From contig NZ_JAFEJA010000001.1 in NCBI RefSeq assembly GCF_016919245.1, positions 5,667,501 to 5,731,500 of the forward strand: DNA of 64,000 nt. The letters run 5' to 3'. Shown here in pieces: positions 25,135-34,033 of this stretch (positions are counted from its first letter, which is position 1; each line of letters opens with the position of its first letter). The notes under the pieces are model-generated. The model ran no database searches, was not told the DNA's origin, and saw only the letters and a list, made by a program, of their open reading frames with translations. This stretch comes from Streptomyces zhihengii (lineage in GTDB: Bacteria; Actinomycetota; Actinomycetes; Streptomycetales; Streptomycetaceae). Made by a program: the position numbers and the translations under genes.

Positions 25135-26442
25135 ATGGCGGGGAGAAGCACGCTCGCGAAGGGGCTGACGGCGCTCGCCGTCGTGCTGGCGGTGATCGGG
25201 TCGGTGACGGCCTGGATCCTGTCGTACCAGGGTTATCTGCCGGGCGACGCCGTGGTGCGGTCGTGGGCGGCGCCGAAGGACCGGGCCGGCGACGGGCGGC
25301 CCAACGGCACCTGGATCGCGGGCGACGTCGCCGTCCGCAGCCGGTACGACGCGGTCACCGGATTCGGCATCGGCGAGGGGCAGGACGGCAGGAAGCTCTG
25401 GGAGTTCGTGCCCCCGGGGCGCACCCGGATCTGCGGCAGCGCCCGGCACGCGGACGCGTCCGTGCTGCTCGTCGCCTACGGGCAGGAGGGCGGTGCGACG
25501 CGCGGGAAGGGCTGCGCGGCGGTCCTGGCGCTCGACACGAAGGACGGGCGCGAGCTGTGGACCGCGCCCCGGACGGTCGCCGACGGCGGGCCGGAGCAGG
25601 AGGAACCGTTCCTGGACGCGGGCAGCGGGCTCGCCGTGATCGGGCACCACTCCCGGTCCGGGGGCGACCGCACCTCGCTGCGCGCCCTCGACCTGCGCAC
25701 CGGGAAGCCGCGCTGGACGGCGGCGATCCCGGACGGGTGCGGTCCGCGCACGTTCTCCGTCGGCGGGGAGCAGGTCGTCGCCGTCCTGGGGTGCGGCGCC
25801 GGGAAGCCCGGTGACGACGGCTTCGGCGAGACCGGCGAGCTGACGGCGGCCGCCTTCGACCTCGGCAGCGGCGCGCTGAAGTGGAACGTCCCCCTCGACG
25901 CCCGGCGCCCCGTGGGCCTGTCGGCCGCCGCGGACATCGTGTCGGCGGACCCGCCGGTGCTCTCCGTCGGGCGCAGCGGGGTGTCCGACGAGGGCGTCGC
26001 CTTCTTCTCCTTCGGCGGGGACGGGAAGCCGCGTCCCGTCATCGAGTCCGAGGGCGTCGGCACGAGCGTGCCCGCCCGGGCCGCGGTCGCCGGGGACCGG
26101 CTCTACGCCCTGGAGGGGTTCTGGCAGAAGGGGCAGCGGCACCGGCTCGCCGCCTTCGACCTGACGACCGGGGAGAAGGTGTGGCGGACGACCCTCGACG
26201 ACCCGGCCGCCGCGCTCTCCCTGCGCGGCGACCGGATCACCGTACTGGGCGAATGGACCACCCAGAGCACCGACATCACCGACCTGCTGGCGTTCGACAC
26301 CGCCGACGGCGAGGAGGTCGACTTCCGCAGCTTCCGCGACGAGGTGCCCCACGACATCGGCGCCGTGTACCAGCACCACGGGCGGATCATCGTCGCCGGA
26401 TCGGGCGGCGGCAGCACCTTCACCGCCTACGAGCGCTGGTGA
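25135..26442 (+). CDS. Membrane-anchored PQQ-like beta-propeller protein
   Basis: One N-terminal membrane helix (LTALAVVLAVIGSVTAWILS, residues about 10-29) is followed by an extracellular domain of about 400 residues. Repeated propeller blades are visible: VLALDTKDGRELWTA, LRALDLRTGKPRWTA, TAAAFDLGSGALKWNV, LAAFDLTTGEKVWRT and LLAFDTADGEEV. This is the PQQ_2/BamB-like pattern, used for protein binding as often as for enzymes; no quinoprotein active-site residues can be claimed. ATG 25135 and the GTG one codon earlier are both possible. It stands alone between a microprotein gene and the convergent transpeptidase gene. Confidence 0.82.
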   Translation: MAGRSTLAKGLTALAVVLAVIGSVTAWILSYQGYLPGDAVVRSWAAPKDRAGDGRPNGTWIAGDVAVRSRYDAVTGFGIGEGQDGRKLWEFVPPGRTRICGSARHADASVLLVAYGQEGGATRGKGCAAVLALDTKDGRELWTAPRTVADGGPEQEEPFLDAGSGLAVIGHHSRSGGDRTSLRALDLRTGKPRWTAAIPDGCGPRTFSVGGEQVVAVLGCGAGKPGDDGFGETGELTAAAFDLGSGALKWNVPLDARRPVGLSAAADIVSADPPVLSVGRSGVSDEGVAFFSFGGDGKPRPVIESEGVGTSVPARAAVAGDRLYALEGFWQKGQRHRLAAFDLTTGEKVWRTTLDDPAAALSLRGDRITVLGEWTTQSTDITDLLAFDTADGEEVDFRSFRDEVPHDIGAVYQHHGRIIVAGSGGGSTFTAYERW

Positions 26443-26499
26443 AGCGGGGCGGGAGCCGCCCCCCGTGGACGGCTCCCGCCCTCGCCCCGCCGCCGGCGC

Positions 26500-27705
26500 T
26501 CAGGCCAGGGCACTCATGTCCTGCCACTTCTCCCAGGAGACGTTCCACTCGCCGAAGCCGTTGCCCGGGTCGGGGACGCCCTTGGTGTCCTTGCCCTTGA
26601 TCTCGAACGGGTCGCCCGGGCGGACCTGGGCGTAGAACCAGGCGGCGTTCTCGTCGCTCATGCCGATGCAGCCCGAGCTCATGTTGGCGTTGCCCATGTA
26701 CCTGTTGTTCCAGGGCGCCGCGTGGGCGTACATCCCGGACCAGGTCAGCCGCATCGAGTAGTCGACCATCTTGTCGTAGGCGTCGGCGAGGCCCACCGTC
26801 TCGGAGTTCATGTTGATGGTGCCCTCCTTCGCCATCAGGACCGAGGTGCCGCCCCAGGAGCGCTTGATGCCGCCGGGGGTGCCGCCCGAGACGGGGATGG
26901 TCCGCACCGTGCGGCCGTCGCGCTCCAGGGTGAGCTTGTGGGTGTCCAGGTCGACCCGGACGATCTGGCGGGAGCCGACGGTGAACTTCGTCGTGTAGTC
27001 GCGGACGAAGAAGCCGCCGCCCTTGCCGGAGTCGGTGCCGTCGAGCTGCGCCCGGAGGGTGACCTCGGTGCCCGGCTCCCAGTACGTCTTCGGGCGCCAG
27101 TCGATCCGGTCGCGGCCCGACCAGTCCTTCATCCAGCCCCAGGACCCCTCGGTGTCGTTGGAGGTGGTGAGCTTCAACTGCTTCTCCACACCCGCCTTGT
27201 CGGTGACCGGGTTGTCGAAGACCAGGGACACGGGCTGCGCGACGCCGACGGTGACGGCCTCGCCGGGACGCCAGTCGACCTTGTTGACCTTCTCGGCCGG
27301 GGCGGTGGTGAACGACGTGGACGTGGTCTTCTCGGTGCCGCCCTCGGTGCGGGTGGTGGTCCTCACGGTGTACGTGGTGCCGGGGACGGCCTTGCGCTCG
27401 GACTGCCAGCCGTCCTTGCCCACGGCGCCCTTGAGCGTCCCGCCCTTCGCGTCGGTGACGGTGACCGAGGCGATCGTGCCGCCGGAGGCCGTCACCTTCA
27501 CCGGCTGACCGGCGCGCACCGAGCGGCCGTTCGGGGTGACGGTCACAGTCGCCGGGCGGCCGTCGCCGGCCCGCTCGCCCGCCTTGCCGTCGTCGGCGCC
27601 CGCCCCTCCCGAGCCCGTGGAGCAGGCGGCGAGCGGGGCCAGCAGCACGGCGGCAGCGGCGGCTCGGACACGTATGCGGCCGGCCTGTGCGCGTCTCACG
27701 GTCAT
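26500..27705 (-). CDS. L,D-transpeptidase lipoprotein with Ig-like domains
   Basis: The enzyme class makes 3-3 cross-links in peptidoglycan or attaches proteins. A lipobox LAAC (Cys28) anchors the 401-residue protein. Two Ig-like domains (about 53-135 and 145-245) precede the YkuD domain (about 247-370). The catalytic Cys346 and the upstream His328 (MYAHAAPWN) are present, but the usual SHGC reads SSGC, with Ser344 in place of His. A Trp-containing C-terminal tail (WNVSWEKWQ) is typical of actinobacterial enzymes. ATG 27705. It is a single gene convergent with the propeller gene. Confidence 0.92.
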   Translation of the reverse strand: MTVRRAQAGRIRVRAAAAAVLLAPLAACSTGSGGAGADDGKAGERAGDGRPATVTVTPNGRSVRAGQPVKVTASGGTIASVTVTDAKGGTLKGAVGKDGWQSERKAVPGTTYTVRTTTRTEGGTEKTTSTSFTTAPAEKVNKVDWRPGEAVTVGVAQPVSLVFDNPVTDKAGVEKQLKLTTSNDTEGSWGWMKDWSGRDRIDWRPKTYWEPGTEVTLRAQLDGTDSGKGGGFFVRDYTTKFTVGSRQIVRVDLDTHKLTLERDGRTVRTIPVSGGTPGGIKRSWGGTSVLMAKEGTINMNSETVGLADAYDKMVDYSMRLTWSGMYAHAAPWNNRYMGNANMSSGCIGMSDENAAWFYAQVRPGDPFEIKGKDTKGVPDPGNGFGEWNVSWEKWQDMSALA

Positions 27706-27934
27706 GGGATGGGTCCTCCGTTGTCGTCCGGCAGCGGGCCGGGATCCGATACGGCGAGCGTAGGGCGGAGAAACCGCAGGTGAGAGGGGATGGGGCGATG
27801 TGACGGCCGTTGCGTCACAACGGTCATCGTCCGGTCATATTCGCCGCTCGGACCGGTCACGCGGGGCTGTGAGAGTCCACGTCATTCCGCGTGATTCCGC
27901 GTGAACAGACGCGTGAACAGAGAGGTCCCACACC

Positions 27935-29107
27935 GTGTCCGCACTGCTCGTGCCGGCCGACCGAGGCCAGCAGACGCCGCTCGGTCCCATCACCCGGGAG
28001 GCGTACCGCGCCTTCCTCGCGTCCCGCACCGGGAACGCCCTCGGCCCCGGCTTCCTCCAGTGCCCCTCCTGGGCCGACGTCAAGGAGGGCTGGCGCTCGC
28101 TGCTGCTCGGCTGGGGCCCCCGGCCCGAGGAGGGCGACCTCACCGGCGTCGCCATGGTGCTGCTCCGCCAACTCCCGGGCACGCGGAAGTACTTCGCCTA
28201 CCTGCCGGAGGGGCCCGTCGCCGACTGGGCCGACCCCCACATGGACGGCTGGCTCGACCCGCTGCTGAAGACCCTGCGCACGGCCGGGGTGTTCGCCGTG
28301 CGCATCGGCCCGTCACCGGCGCACCGGAGCTGGGACGCGGCCCGCCTCAAGGCGGCCGCCGCCCCCGGGCGCCGGCTCGCCGACGTCCTGGCCCGGGAGG
28401 TCGACCCGCTGGGCACCGCCGTCTCCGAGCGGCTGCGGGCCCGGGGCTGGCACCGCTGCGGCGGGGAGGAGGACGGGGACGCCCAGCCGCGCTACGTCTT
28501 CCGGGTCCCGCTGACGGGCCGCTCCGTGGACGACCTGTGGGCCGGGCTCAACCAGGAGTGGCGGCGCAATGTGCGCAAGGCGCGCAAGGAGGGCGTGGAG
28601 ACCGTCGTCGGCAGCGCGGCCGACCTGCCCGAGTTCTTCCGGCTGCTGCGGATAACCGAGGAGCGCGACGGCTTCCGGCTCGGCCGCTCGCTGGCGTACT
28701 ACGAGCGGCAGTACGCGGCCCTCAACGCGGAGGAGCCCGGCCGGATGACGCTCTACCTGGCCCGGCACCAGGGCGAGATCCTGGCCGCGCACACCATGAT
28801 CCGCGTCGGCGGCCGGGTCTGGTACCAGACCGGGGCGTCGGCCGACCACCGCCGTGAGGTGCGTCCCTCCAACCTCCTCCAGTGGCGGATGCTCCAGGAC
28901 GCCCACGCGCTCGGCGCCGACGTGTACGACATGCGCGGGGTACCCTCCACCCTCGACCCCGCTGAGAGGGGACACGGACTGCTGCGCTGGAAGCTCGGCA
29001 CCGGGGGAGAGGTCGTCGAGACCTTGGGGGAATGGGAGAAGCCGTTGGACGGCACCGCCAACCACGCGCTGTACCGGGCGTTCCAGGCGTACCTGGCCCG
29101 CCGGTGA
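27935..29107 (+). CDS. FemX-like peptidoglycan bridge-forming aminoacyltransferase
   Basis: The 390-residue protein has the FemABX double-GNAT layout: EEWRRNVRKARK-like basic helix (here NQEWRRNVRKARKEGV), FFRLLRITEERDGF, HTMIRVGGRVWYQTGAS, YDMRGVPSTLDPAERGHGL and LRWKLGTGGEVVETLG. In Streptomyces FemX adds the bridging Gly to the lipid II stem peptide from Gly-tRNA. It begins with GTG at 27935 and ends in a GTGA overlap with the lipid II flippase gene, linking bridge formation and lipid II export in one operon. Confidence 0.9.
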   Translation: MSALLVPADRGQQTPLGPITREAYRAFLASRTGNALGPGFLQCPSWADVKEGWRSLLLGWGPRPEEGDLTGVAMVLLRQLPGTRKYFAYLPEGPVADWADPHMDGWLDPLLKTLRTAGVFAVRIGPSPAHRSWDAARLKAAAAPGRRLADVLAREVDPLGTAVSERLRARGWHRCGGEEDGDAQPRYVFRVPLTGRSVDDLWAGLNQEWRRNVRKARKEGVETVVGSAADLPEFFRLLRITEERDGFRLGRSLAYYERQYAALNAEEPGRMTLYLARHQGEILAAHTMIRVGGRVWYQTGASADHRREVRPSNLLQWRMLQDAHALGADVYDMRGVPSTLDPAERGHGLLRWKLGTGGEVVETLGEWEKPLDGTANHALYRAFQAYLARR

Positions 29108-30975
29108 GCGGCGACCGCGCCGTGGCGGACGCGGCGGCCGTGCCCCCGGGGGCCGTGCCCGCACCGGGCGGCGCCCCCGCCGGGGCCCCGCACGAAGCCG
29201 TTGCGGGGGGCGCCCACGTGCCGGGACCGGCGACCCCGCACGGACCCGGGACGCCGGAGGCGCCGGCGGACGGCTCCGCGAAGGCCGCGCGCGGCCGGGC
29301 ACCCTCGGTGCTCCGCAGCGGGCTGGTGATGGCCGCCGGGTCGGTCGTGTCCCGGGCCACCGGCTTCGCCCGCTCCGCCGTCGTCGCCTCCGCGCTCGGC
29401 GTCGGCCTGGTCGCCGACGGGTACGCCGTCGGCAACGCGCTGCCGACCATCGTCTACATGCTGCTGATCGGCGGCGCGCTCAACGCCGTCTTCGTGCCCG
29501 AGCTCGTCCGGGCCGGCAAGGAGCACGCGGACGGCGGCGCCGCCTACACCGACCGGCTGCTCACCGTGTGCGTCCTCGCCCTCCTCGCGCTGACCGGCGC
29601 CGCGGTGTGGGCCGCGCCCGCGATCATCGGCGTCTACACCGCCTACGACGGCGGCCAGGCCGAGATGACGATCGCCTTCGCCCGCTACTGCCTGCCGCAG
29701 ATCTTCTTCCTCGGCGTCTTCACCCTGCTCGGACAGGTGCTCAACGCACGCGGCCGCTTCGGCGCCATGATGTGGACGCCCGTCCTCAACAACGTCGTCG
29801 TGATCGCGGTCTTCGGCCTCTACCTCGCCACCGGCGACGGCGGGACGCTCACCCCCGCCGAGACGACCCTGCTCGGCTGGGGCACCACCGCCGGCATCGC
29901 CGCCCAGGCACTCGCCCTGCTGCCCTCCCTGCGCGCCGCCTGCTTCCGCTTCCGGCCCCGCTTCGACTGGCGCGGCAGCGGCCTGACCCGGCCGCTGCGC
30001 AACGCGGGCTGGCTGGTGCTGCTGGTGCTCACCAACCAGGCCGCCTACTGGGTCACCACCCGGCTGGCCACCGACGCCGGCGCGGCCGCCCAGGCGGCGG
30101 GGATCGAGGGCGCCGGATTCAGCGCGTACACCAACGCCTACGTGCTGTGGGCCGTCCCGCACGGCATCGTCACCGTCTCCCTGGTGACCGCCCTGATGCC
30201 CCGGATGAGCTCCTCCGCCGCCGACGGCGACACCGGCGCGGTGCGCCGGGACGTGTCGTACGCGCTGCGCACCACCGCCGCGGCCGTCGTGCCCGCCGCC
30301 TGCCTGCTGCTCGCCCTGGCACAGCCCGTGATGGCGCTGGTCTTCCAGTACGGGGAGACCGACGCGCGGGACATCGCCGTCATGGCGGGCACCCTGATGG
30401 CCTTCGCGCCCGGACTGATCGCCTTCTCCGGCCAGTACGTCCTCTCCCGCACCTTCTACGCGCTCTCCGACACCCGGACCCCCTTCCTCCTCAACCTGGT
30501 GATCGCCGCCCTGAACGCGGGCCTGTCCCTCGCCGCGTTCGCGGCTCTGCCCGCCCGGTGGGCGGTGACCGGCATCGCGGGGGCGTACTCGGTGGCGCTG
30601 TGGGCGGGCTGGGCCGTCACCGCCCTGGTCCTGCGCCGCCGCCTCGCCCGCGGCACGGCCGCCCCGGGCCCGGCCGGCCACCCGGACCTCTCCCCGCTCC
30701 ACAGCCCTGGCCCCGCCGCCGGCGACCGGGCCCCCTCCGGTGCCTTCGGGGCCCAGCTGCGGCTGCTCCTCGCCGCCGTCCCCGCCACGCTGCTCGGGTA
30801 CGCCGCGGCCCGCTGGGCCGAACCGGGCGGCGCGCTCGCCGCCGCGGGCGCCGGAGCGGCCGTCGTCGTCGCCGTCTTCGCCCTGCTCGCCCGCCCCCTG
30901 CGCCTGCGGGAGCTCGACACCCTGCTCACCGGCGCCGCCACCCGGCTGCGCCGCGCCCTGCCCGTCCGCCGCTGA
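29104..30975 (+). CDS. murJ: MurJ/MviN-type lipid II flippase
   Basis: From GTG 29104, overlapping the FemX-like stop by four bases, the product has 623 residues. An N-terminal Pro/Gly/Ala-rich cytoplasmic segment (about 75 residues) precedes some 14 membrane helices with MurJ landmarks: SVVSRATGFARSAVVASALG, GALNAVFVPEL, LGQVLNARGRFGAMMWTP, FQYGETDARD and FYALSDTRTPF. MurJ turns lipid II to the outer face of the membrane. Streptomyces commonly has more than one MviN paralogue, so this may not be the sole flippase; the operon with FemX favours a peptidoglycan role. A long loop rich in Pro is at about 525-545. Confidence 0.9.
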   Translation: MSGDRAVADAAAVPPGAVPAPGGAPAGAPHEAVAGGAHVPGPATPHGPGTPEAPADGSAKAARGRAPSVLRSGLVMAAGSVVSRATGFARSAVVASALGVGLVADGYAVGNALPTIVYMLLIGGALNAVFVPELVRAGKEHADGGAAYTDRLLTVCVLALLALTGAAVWAAPAIIGVYTAYDGGQAEMTIAFARYCLPQIFFLGVFTLLGQVLNARGRFGAMMWTPVLNNVVVIAVFGLYLATGDGGTLTPAETTLLGWGTTAGIAAQALALLPSLRAACFRFRPRFDWRGSGLTRPLRNAGWLVLLVLTNQAAYWVTTRLATDAGAAAQAAGIEGAGFSAYTNAYVLWAVPHGIVTVSLVTALMPRMSSSAADGDTGAVRRDVSYALRTTAAAVVPAACLLLALAQPVMALVFQYGETDARDIAVMAGTLMAFAPGLIAFSGQYVLSRTFYALSDTRTPFLLNLVIAALNAGLSLAAFAALPARWAVTGIAGAYSVALWAGWAVTALVLRRRLARGTAAPGPAGHPDLSPLHSPGPAAGDRAPSGAFGAQLRLLLAAVPATLLGYAAARWAEPGGALAAAGAGAAVVVAVFALLARPLRLRELDTLLTGAATRLRRALPVRR

Positions 30976-31056
30976 CCCTCCCCACCTCGCCCCCGACCTC
31001 CCCCTCTCGCCACCGACCGCCCCCCGGCCCCGAACACCCCCTGGAGCCCCCGCCCC

Positions 31057-31740
31057 ATGCCCCGCGTCCTCCTCATCGAAGACGACCCCTCCGTGCGCGA
31101 AGGGGTCGAGCTCGGGCTGCGCCGCCGCGGCCACGAGGTCCGCACCGCCGCCACCGGCGAGGCCGGACTCGACGCGCTGCGCGAGTTCCGGCCCGACCTG
31201 CTGCTGCTCGACCTGATGCTGCCCGGCATGAACGGCGTGCAGGTCTGCCGCCGGGTACGCGAGGACAGCCAGCTCCCGATCATCATGCTCACCGCCCGCG
31301 GCGACGACTTCGACGTCGTCATCGGACTGGAGGCGGGCGCCGACGACTACATCGTCAAACCCGCCCGCACCGAGGTGATCGAGGCCCGCATCCGGGCCGT
31401 GCTGCGCCGCATCGAGGAACCGGGCGCCGGCCGGCCGGCCGTCGAGTTCCACGGCGACCTCGCCATCGACCGGGCCGGGCTCACCGTCGCCAAGTCCGGC
31501 GAACGGCTCGCCCTCGCGCCGTCCGAACTCAAGCTGCTGCTGCACCTGTCCGCGGCGCCCGAGCAGGTCTTCAGCCGCCAGCAACTGCTGGAGCACGTCT
31601 GGGAGCACAGCTACCACGGCGACGCCCGGCTCGTGGACGCCTGCGTGCGACGGCTGCGCACCAAGATCGAGGACTCGTCGGGCAGCCCCCGCTACATCCA
31701 GACCCTGCGGGGCTTCGGCTACCGCTTCGGACCCCTGTGA
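31057..31740 (+). CDS. OmpR/PhoB-type response regulator
   Basis: The 227-residue regulator has a receiver domain (acidic pair Asp9/Asp10, phosphorylation site Asp52 in LLLLDLMLPG, Thr79, Lys101) and a winged-helix DNA-binding domain (LALAPSELKLLLHL, VDACVRRLRTKIED, YIQTLRGFGYRFG). It overlaps its kinase gene by four bases (GTGA). The 81 bases before it are a pyrimidine-rich run with no clear terminator, so it may also be read from the femX-murJ transcript. The signal is unknown; the setting suggests envelope stress or wall-precursor state. Confidence 0.95.
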   Translation: MPRVLLIEDDPSVREGVELGLRRRGHEVRTAATGEAGLDALREFRPDLLLLDLMLPGMNGVQVCRRVREDSQLPIIMLTARGDDFDVVIGLEAGADDYIVKPARTEVIEARIRAVLRRIEEPGAGRPAVEFHGDLAIDRAGLTVAKSGERLALAPSELKLLLHLSAAPEQVFSRQQLLEHVWEHSYHGDARLVDACVRRLRTKIEDSSGSPRYIQTLRGFGYRFGPL

Positions 31741-33242
31741 CCACTGCCGTGACCACCGCCCCCGCACCCGCCCGCGCCTCCCGGTCCCGCCGCCGGGGGC
31801 CGCTCGTGCCCTTCGGGCTGCGCACCCGCCTGGTGCTCGCCTTCCTGCTGGTCGCCGTCGTCAGCGCCGGCACCACCTCGGCGCTGACCTACCGCGAGGC
31901 GCGCAACGCCGTGCTCGCCAGCGCCCAGGACACCGCCGTCGTCTCCTTCCGCGAGCAGGTCGAGAGCCTCGGCACCGGACTGCCCGTCGACCCGCCGACG
32001 CTGCGCGAGATGCTGTTCGTGATAGCCAGCAAGGCCAAGCCCCACCCCTGGGTCGTCTTCGCCGAGTACGGCTCCGTGCGGGTCTCCTCCGGCGAGAACC
32101 CCACCTCCACCGTCATCACCCCCGAACTGCGCCGCACCGCGCTCACCGCCTCGCACGGCAGCTTCGAGCGGGTCGTCCACGACGGGGTGCCCTACCTGAC
32201 CATCGCCATGCCCGTCGCCGTGCGGACCGGCAACACCAGCTCCCTGCCCAGCGGGCTCGTGCTGTTCGCCGTGATGCGGATGACCGACGAACAGGCCGAC
32301 GTCGACGCCCTGCTGACCGCCGCCCGCGACGGCGCCCTGCCCGGCCTCGCCATCGCCCTGATCCCCGCGCTGCTCGCCGCCCGCAGCGTGCTGCGCCCCG
32401 TCCGCGAACTGCGGGGCGCCGCACGGTCCATGGGCAGCGGCCGGCTCGACACCCGGATCGAGGTCCGCGGACGCGACGAACTCGCCGACCTGGCACGGAC
32501 GTTCAACGAATCCGCCGGTGAACTCGAACGCTCCGTGGACGAACTCCAGCAGGCCGAGGCCAGGGCCCGGCGCTTCGCCGCCGACGTCTCCCACGAACTG
32601 CGCACCCCGCTCGCCGGGATGCTCGCCGTCACCGAGGTGCTCGACGAGGACGCCGGCACACTCGACCCGGACACCGCCCGCGCGGTGCGGCTGGTCAGCG
32701 CCGAGACCGGCAAACTCGCCGTCCTGGTCGAGGACCTGATGGAGATCTCCCGCTTCGACGCCCGCGCGGCCGAGCTCAACACCGACGAGGTCGACGCCGC
32801 GGAGACCGTCCGCAAGACCCTGGCCCACCGGCACTGGGACGGCCGGGTGCGCACCGAACTGCCCGAGGGCGTCCGGGCCCGCCTCGACCCGCGCCGCTTC
32901 GACATCGTCGTGGCCAACCTCGTCGGCAACGCGCTGCGCCACGGCGCCGAACCGGTCACCGTGCGGATGTCCGTCCGCGAACGGACCCTGGTCACCGAGG
33001 TCATGGACAGCGGGGCCGGCATCCGGCCCGAGGTGCTGCCGCACATCTTCGACCGCTTCTACAAGGCCGACGCGGCCCGCACCCGGTCCACGGGCAGCGG
33101 ACTCGGCCTCGCGATCACCCAGGAGAACGTACGGCTCCACGGCGGCACCGTGCGGGCGGCCAACCAGCCGGGCGGCGGCGCCGTCTTCACCGTCGAGATC
33201 CCGCTCACCGGGATCCGGGACACGGAGGAGACGAGGGCATGA
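31737..33242 (+). CDS. Sensor histidine kinase
   Basis: This is the 501-residue partner of the preceding regulator. Two membrane helices (LRTRLVLAFLLVAVVSAGT near 27-47 and LPGLAIALIPALLAA near 200-215) flank an extracellular sensor of about 150 residues; then come HAMP (VLRPVRELRGAARSM), a dimerisation domain with His286 in DVSHELRTPLAG, and an ATPase domain with N, G1 and G2 boxes (NLVGNALRHG, DSGAGI, GSGLGL). The GTG start at 31737 overlaps the regulator stop. Its own stop overlaps the lipoprotein gene (ATGA), so all three are translated together. Confidence 0.95.
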   Translation: MTTAVTTAPAPARASRSRRRGPLVPFGLRTRLVLAFLLVAVVSAGTTSALTYREARNAVLASAQDTAVVSFREQVESLGTGLPVDPPTLREMLFVIASKAKPHPWVVFAEYGSVRVSSGENPTSTVITPELRRTALTASHGSFERVVHDGVPYLTIAMPVAVRTGNTSSLPSGLVLFAVMRMTDEQADVDALLTAARDGALPGLAIALIPALLAARSVLRPVRELRGAARSMGSGRLDTRIEVRGRDELADLARTFNESAGELERSVDELQQAEARARRFAADVSHELRTPLAGMLAVTEVLDEDAGTLDPDTARAVRLVSAETGKLAVLVEDLMEISRFDARAAELNTDEVDAAETVRKTLAHRHWDGRVRTELPEGVRARLDPRRFDIVVANLVGNALRHGAEPVTVRMSVRERTLVTEVMDSGAGIRPEVLPHIFDRFYKADAARTRSTGSGLGLAITQENVRLHGGTVRAANQPGGGAVFTVEIPLTGIRDTEETRA

Positions 33243-33916
33243 GACGGACCGCGGCCCGCACGCTGGCGACCCTCGCGGCACTGGTGCCGCTCGCCGGGTG
33301 CGGCATCGGCATACCGGAGACCGACGTCATCGAGGCGGGCGGCCCGGCGACCATCGACGTCCTGCCCGCCCGCGACTACCGGATGCTGCTCTTCTTCCTG
33401 TCGCCCGACGGCCGGCTGACGCCCGTCCCCCGGGTCGTCGACGACGGCTTCGGGGAGAACTACCGCCTCCCGGACGGCATCGGGCCCGAGACGGAGGCCG
33501 ACAGCAGCGGCGGGGGCGGCTCCGGCGGGCAGGTGCCGCTGCCGGTCCGGCCGCCGACCGAGAAGACCGTCGCCGCGCTCCTCGGGGGACCCACCGCCAC
33601 CGAGCAGAAGTCCGGGCTGCGCAACGCGCCCACGCTGCCGAAGCAGGCCGCCGTCACGATCAAGGTCTCCGGCGGGGTCATCGACGCGACCGTCAAGGCG
33701 CCCCTCGACGGCGTGGACGACCTCGGTCTGCGGCAGCTCGTCTGCACGATCGCCTACGCCGAGGACGCGTGGGGCCGGCCGCCGGTACGGCTCACGGGCA
33801 CGGACGGGACCCGGCCGGCGTCCGACTGCGACACCTCGGCCGTCCCGGCGCCCGAGGACGCCGACCGCCCCACGCCGACGGTCAGCCCGGAACTCCAGCC
33901 GGCACCGGGTCCGTGA
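33239..33916 (+). CDS. Lipoprotein of the two-component operon, GerMN/CseA-like
   Basis: A signal peptide with lipobox LAGC (Cys20) precedes a mature part of about 200 residues. The core (about 35-190, MLLFFLSPDGRLTPVPR, ISLRQLVCTIAY-like GLRQLVCTIAYAED) resembles a single GerMN-type lipoprotein domain interrupted by a Gly/Ser insert near 85-95. It ends in a Pro/Thr-rich tail. The ATG overlaps the kinase stop codon. Lipoproteins coupled to histidine kinases in Streptomyces (CseA for CseC) modulate their kinase from outside, and the same is likely here. The family assignment is moderate. Confidence 0.75.
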   Translation: MRRTAARTLATLAALVPLAGCGIGIPETDVIEAGGPATIDVLPARDYRMLLFFLSPDGRLTPVPRVVDDGFGENYRLPDGIGPETEADSSGGGGSGGQVPLPVRPPTEKTVAALLGGPTATEQKSGLRNAPTLPKQAAVTIKVSGGVIDATVKAPLDGVDDLGLRQLVCTIAYAEDAWGRPPVRLTGTDGTRPASDCDTSAVPAPEDADRPTPTVSPELQPAPGP

Positions 33917-34033
33917 ACGCCTCCGGTAGGCCGCGGAGTTCGGGCGGCACCGGGGCCGTGAGCGGCGGGCGCCGGTAGCGCGCCTCGGGCGGTACCGGGT
34001 CCGTGAACGCCTCGGGTCAGCCGCGGAGTTCGG
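33901..34033. repeat. Direct repeat duplicating the 3' end of the serine hydrolase gene
   Basis: 33901-33943 and 33991-34033 match at 39 of 43 positions with an exact 90-bp offset, and weaker similarity continues to about 33969/34059. The right copy contains the hydrolase stop codon; read on the minus strand the left copy gives PPLTAPVPPELRGL against the genuine PPFTDAVLAELRG. The left copy also runs into the end of the lipoprotein gene. Confidence 0.65.

Noticed and set aside
28854..31736. Long plus-strand frame preceding the histidine kinase start
   Set aside because: It is the kinase frame extended backwards through murJ and the response regulator out of frame; the GTGA overlap at 31737 is the natural start.
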